Origin: Hellea sp.
Lineage (GTDB): Bacteria > Pseudomonadota > Alphaproteobacteria > Caulobacterales > Maricaulaceae
NCBI GenBank assembly: GCA_020631215.1
Contig: JAHDHS010000004.1
Location: 59,166-123,165, forward strand
DNA length: 64,000 nucleotides
Direction: 5' to 3'
How positions within the stretch are numbered: the stretch's first letter is position 1; every line of letters starts with the position of its first letter. The position numbers were made by a program, and so were the translations under genes. Below are positions 61,213 through 64,000 of the stretch, piece by piece. The notes under the pieces are model-generated. The model saw nothing but the letters and a program-made list of their open reading frames with translations. It ran no database searches and was not told where the DNA came from.

Positions 61213-62111
61213 TGGCGATTCCCTTTGTCAGACAGTTTGATTTTGAATATGGGCGTTGCGACCAGCTGAGCCCCTTGGTCAGGCGCGTTATCGCTGACAA
61301 CCCCGGCCCCTTTACCTTTACCGGCACAGGCGTCTTTATCATCGGAAACCAAAATGTCTGCGTGATCGACCCAGGCCCTAATAGCAAAGCCCATAAAGCC
61401 GCGCTGGATAAAGCTCTGGACGGCTGCAACGTGACCCATGTCCTCGTCACCCACCATCATATTGACCATTCTCCGCTCGCCGCGCCCTTAGCCAAAGAGC
61501 ATGGCTGCGAAGTTTACGGTTATGGCCTACAGCCGCGGCCGCCACAGGGCGGCGAGGTGCGGCTGGAGGCCGGGGATGATTTGGCTTTTAAACCCGACGT
61601 CGAAATCCGCGACGGACACATCATACGGGGCGATGGCTGGACGATGGAGGCTATTCACACGCCCGGTCATACCTCCAACCATCTGTGCTACGCGCTGAAA
61701 GAGGAAAACACGCTGTTTTCTGGCGATCATATCATGGGCTGGAGCACCTCTGTGGTTTCACCGCCTGATGGTGATATGGGAGATTATCTGGCATCTTTGG
61801 ACAGAGTGTTAGCCCGCAATTTCGACCTGATACGCCCGACCCACGGCCCGGTCATCACAGAAACCCGTAATTTCGTACAAGCTTATATCGACCACAGGCT
61901 GGCCCGCGAAGCTCAGATCATGGGCGCGCTGGAACGCGGCATGACGCAGATCAGTGACATCGTCGCAGATCTCTATGCCGATGTCGATAAGCGCCTGCAC
62001 CCCGCCGCCGCGCATAGCGTGCTTTCGCATCTCATTCATATGCGCAAGACCGGCCGCGTCACGGCCAAGGGCGAAGATAGCCTGAAACAGGCCTATAAAC
62101 CAGCAGCTTAG
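61212..62111 (+). CDS. metallo-beta-lactamase-fold hydrolase (LACTB2/GloB-like)
   Basis: A 299-residue MBL protein with the dinuclear metal motif THHHIDHSPLAA, GWTMEAIHTPGHTSNHLCY and LFSGDHIMGWSTSVVSPPDGDMGDYLASLDR, then a winged-helix C-terminal domain (VLSHLIHMRKTGRV) as in LACTB2-type enzymes. Likely a thioesterase, glyoxalase-like or RNase activity. Overlaps the ATP-grasp-like gene by one base. Confidence 0.88.
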   Translation: MAIPFVRQFDFEYGRCDQLSPLVRRVIADNPGPFTFTGTGVFIIGNQNVCVIDPGPNSKAHKAALDKALDGCNVTHVLVTHHHIDHSPLAAPLAKEHGCEVYGYGLQPRPPQGGEVRLEAGDDLAFKPDVEIRDGHIIRGDGWTMEAIHTPGHTSNHLCYALKEENTLFSGDHIMGWSTSVVSPPDGDMGDYLASLDRVLARNFDLIRPTHGPVITETRNFVQAYIDHRLAREAQIMGALERGMTQISDIVADLYADVDKRLHPAAAHSVLSHLIHMRKTGRVTAKGEDSLKQAYKPAA

Positions 62112-62926
62112 CCCTCTTTCAGCTTCGCCATAAAGCTCCGGATACGGTCAGCATTTTTACCCAGATCAGACTGCCCTACGCGGGAGATTGACCGCATATC
62201 GACTACGGTTCCGCCGCCTTCGGACGGGCGAATGCGAATAACGACATCATCTTTGAACCCATACCAGAACGTCGTATCCGTCGCCTCGATCAGCCCCGCT
62301 TCGGCGTCAGCGGTCACGATATCCCACCCCATGGAGCTAGCGGCGGCTTCGGCTTTGCCGTAAACGACTTTCGGTTCCTCAGACAAAACCAGAGAACTGA
62401 TTTCAGGATAGGCGCGGGTTTGCAGCGCCGAGACGAGCTTCTTTTCGCGCAAATCAGTTTTGCCCGCATAGACAACCGGATTAACGCCGTCCGTCTTGGC
62501 CCGCTCGGTTAGAATGGCATCCGTAAATTTCGGAACGTCCTGTGTGTCCGTTGTGATGTCATGAATCAGGGGCAGCTTATCCGCCGTTTTCTTGACGGCC
62601 CCTAACTTCCCTAACCCCAAAACCGGCACTAAAAGCGCAATAATTCCAACAACATAGCCTTTTCTCGGCTGTATCAGGATCGCCATCATCAGAGCAATCG
62701 CCGCGACAGGAATGCTCGCCATCAAGACCTTCGGCCCCAGACCGCGATTCAGCCCAAAGGCCGCGCCCAAATCCATCAGTCCCAATTTATAGCCCAGCGC
62801 CGCCACCGCAAAAATCAAGGGCCCCAAAATCGTCAAACCCAATGTCAAGCGTAGCCACCATTTGCGGATTTCCCGGCGTTTGATGCCGCGATCTTTTTGC
62901 GGCGGAACTGTAATATCTGTTGTCAT
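62108..62926 (-). CDS. DUF1499 membrane protein
   Basis: A 272-residue protein. Three membrane segments (LTLGLTILGPLIFAVAALGYKLG, VLMASIPVAAIALMMAILI, GYVVGIIALLVPVLGLGKLG) precede a DUF1499 domain (LPLIHDITTDTQDVPKFTDAI, YPEISSLVLSEEPKVVYGKAEAAASSMGWDIVTAD, STFWYGFKDDVVIRIRP-like end). Function unknown. Its stop overlaps that of the convergent MBL gene by 4 bases. Confidence 0.85.
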   Translation of the reverse strand: MTTDITVPPQKDRGIKRREIRKWWLRLTLGLTILGPLIFAVAALGYKLGLMDLGAAFGLNRGLGPKVLMASIPVAAIALMMAILIQPRKGYVVGIIALLVPVLGLGKLGAVKKTADKLPLIHDITTDTQDVPKFTDAILTERAKTDGVNPVVYAGKTDLREKKLVSALQTRAYPEISSLVLSEEPKVVYGKAEAAASSMGWDIVTADAEAGLIEATDTTFWYGFKDDVVIRIRPSEGGGTVVDMRSISRVGQSDLGKNADRIRSFMAKLKEG

Positions 62927-62935
62927 ATCAAGCCT

Positions 62936-63616
62936 TTACGGAAATAGTCGCTGTTTTGTCCAGCCCTCATCGGACCGCGCAAACCGAATCCTGTCATGAA
63001 TGCGGTAGGCCCCGTCCTGCCAGAACTCTATCGTCTCGGGGATGACGCGCCAGCCAAACCAATGGGCGGGCCGGGGCACATCTTTGCCTTCAAAAACCCG
63101 CTCCGCCGCCTTGACCATCTTCAGCAAAACCTCGCGGTCTTTGACCGGACAGGACTGATCCGACGCGCGCGCGCCGATCTGGGAATGCCGGGCCCGGCTC
63201 TCCCAATAGGCATCAGATTCGGCCTCACTGACCTTGCTGACTTCGCCGCGAATCCGCACCTGACGCCGCTGACTTTTCCAATGAAAACAAAGGGCTGCCT
63301 TTGGCTGCACCTGCAACTGTTCCCCCTTATCGCTGTGACTATTTGTGTAAAAAACAAAGCCCCGTTCATCGACCTCCTTGAGCAAAACCATACGCACATC
63401 CGGCATATCGGTCTCGTCCACCGTCGCCAGAGCAACCGCATTCGGGTCATTCAGCTCTGTTTTGACAGCCGCAGACAGCCAGTCTTTGAACAGCTCAATC
63501 GGGTTATCGGCCTCGACCCAGCCAAGGTCACGCGGAGCATCAAAGGCATAATCCCCGGATTTGTAATCCTCGGCCGTCGGGCTGGCCGGGATAACATTTT
63601 GTGGTGATTTGGGCAT
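62936..63616 (-). CDS. pdxH: pyridoxamine 5'-phosphate oxidase
   Basis: About 226 residues from the ATG at 63616 with AAGGGG upstream; the track's longer form adds 18 residues that do not match the family. FMN-binding oxidase: ALATVDETDMPDVRMVLLKEVDERGFVFYTNSHSDKGEQLQ, ALCFHWKSQRRQVRIRGEV, SRARHSQIGARASDQS and the C-terminal signature EFWQDGAYRIHDRIRF..DEGWTKQRLFP. Makes pyridoxal 5'-phosphate, the last step of vitamin B6 salvage or synthesis. Cytoplasmic. Confidence 0.95.
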   Translation of the reverse strand: MPKSPQNVIPASPTAEDYKSGDYAFDAPRDLGWVEADNPIELFKDWLSAAVKTELNDPNAVALATVDETDMPDVRMVLLKEVDERGFVFYTNSHSDKGEQLQVQPKAALCFHWKSQRRQVRIRGEVSKVSEAESDAYWESRARHSQIGARASDQSCPVKDREVLLKMVKAAERVFEGKDVPRPAHWFGWRVIPETIEFWQDGAYRIHDRIRFARSDEGWTKQRLFP

Positions 63617-63730
63617 GTTTCCCCTTAAAAAGAAAAAATTAACTATAGTTTTCAGCACCTTATTAACCAAAATATGGCTTTAGTCACCCTTGATTAAACA
63701 TAAAAATTAAGGATGGGGTAATTCCTGAAA

Positions 63731-63946
63731 ATGACACGGCAACAAGCATTGATAACCTTAGGCGTTTCCATGTCCGCAAGAGAGGCGGATATCCGGGCGG
63801 CTTGGCGCAAAAAGGCCAAATTCTTCCACCCGGACAGCCCCTATGCCAATATTAATGCCTTCATGCAGGCCAAGGCGGCGTTTGAAACCCTCATCCCCCC
63901 GGCCCCGCAAGCCTATCGCGTACGCGCAGGATCCCGCATTTTTTAG
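63731..63946 (+). CDS. minimal J-domain protein
   Basis: A 71-residue protein that is little more than a truncated J domain: helix II AREADIRAAWRKKAKFF, HPD in FFHPDSPYA, and helix III AFMQAKAAFETLI. It lacks any client-binding region, so it could only recruit DnaK. Divergent from pdxH across a 115-base AT-rich gap that contains TTAACC. Confidence 0.8.
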   Translation: MTRQQALITLGVSMSAREADIRAAWRKKAKFFHPDSPYANINAFMQAKAAFETLIPPAPQAYRVRAGSRIF

Positions 63947-63948
63947 AG

Positions 63949-63967
63949 CGTTTTTGGGCCAAAAACG
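63949..63967 (+). terminator. hairpin after the J-domain gene
   Basis: CGTTTTTGGGCCAAAAACG is a perfect 9-bp inverted repeat around one base, immediately after the stop. Downstream it abuts the 27-bp repeat. It could terminate transcription or be part of the repeated element. Confidence 0.45.
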
Positions 63968-63970
63968 GCG

Positions 63971-63997
63971 ATTTTCGATGCATTTATGGTTAACAAA
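63971..63997. repeat. 27-bp repeat, copy 2
   Basis: The exact reverse complement of 30941-30967, all 27 bases identical. It reads away from the J-domain gene towards the window edge, so a promoter for the next gene outside the window is possible. Confidence 0.85.
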
Positions 63998-64000
63998 CCG

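Overview
The window comes from the chromosome of an alphaproteobacterium, most likely a stalked or dimorphic marine member of the Caulobacterales/Maricaulales/Hyphomonadaceae group. The evidence is a PleC-like cell-cycle kinase, a MucR-type regulator, DUF2336 and PAS_5 proteins, a perfect CtrA box, DUF6456, an Oar-type TonB-dependent receptor and a Rhodobacter/Caulobacter-type gene transfer agent (GTA). No taxon marker (rRNA) is present, so this is inference from gene content.

Layout. 1-9.7 kb: the 3' part of a PleC-like kinase gene (+), then on the minus strand an HtrA protease / response regulator / kinase operon and a PepSY / response regulator / kinase / DUF938 methyltransferase operon. 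9.8-10.7 kb: a DnaJ/CbpA-type co-chaperone. 10.7-25.7 kb: a complete GTA cluster on the minus strand (terminase to host-specificity protein). It is headed by two translationally coupled regulators, a DnaA-domain-IV-like protein and a DUF6456 protein, that resemble the GafY/GafZ activator and antiterminator pair of Caulobacter. Two dispersed repeats, an internal hairpin terminator, a non-GTA helical-repeat gene with a CtrA box, and a three-way split of gp15 interrupt the cluster.

26-31 kb: an AT-richer accessory island. An adenine methyltransferase gene is convergent with an operon encoding a ParB/Srx-domain protein and a protein of unknown family. The island lies between a complete PAS_5 gene and a displaced, diverged copy of that gene's 3' end, as in site-specific insertion at a gene end. 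31-39.4 kb: an Mrp-type multisubunit cation/proton antiporter operon (E, F, G, MbhD/E-like A', B, C, D, A-like, small membrane protein, D-like), ending in a translationally coupled MucR-family regulator. 39.5-43 kb: DUF2336 protein and oligopeptidase B.

43-53.4 kb: a TonB energy-transduction locus of the Vibrio TonB2/TtpC type (two DUF3450 proteins, TtpC-like ExbB, ExbB, two ExbD, TonB, TPR protein) plus a second TonB+TPR pair. The second TPR gene has an apparent one-base deletion at the signal-peptide junction. Zur-like palindromes precede both transcription units. 53.5-64 kb: tRNA-Gln(UUG), SppA, an orphan basic/proline-rich family with two members each abutting the same dispersed repeat, the Oar-type receptor probably powered by the TonB systems, an ATP-grasp-like protein coupled to a metallo-beta-lactamase-fold hydrolase, DUF1499, PdxH and a tiny J-domain protein. 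A 27-bp sequence at the right edge is repeated exactly in inverted orientation near 30.95 kb.

The candidates most worth follow-up are the methyltransferase/ParB/unknown island and the GTA cluster that carries its own activator genes.
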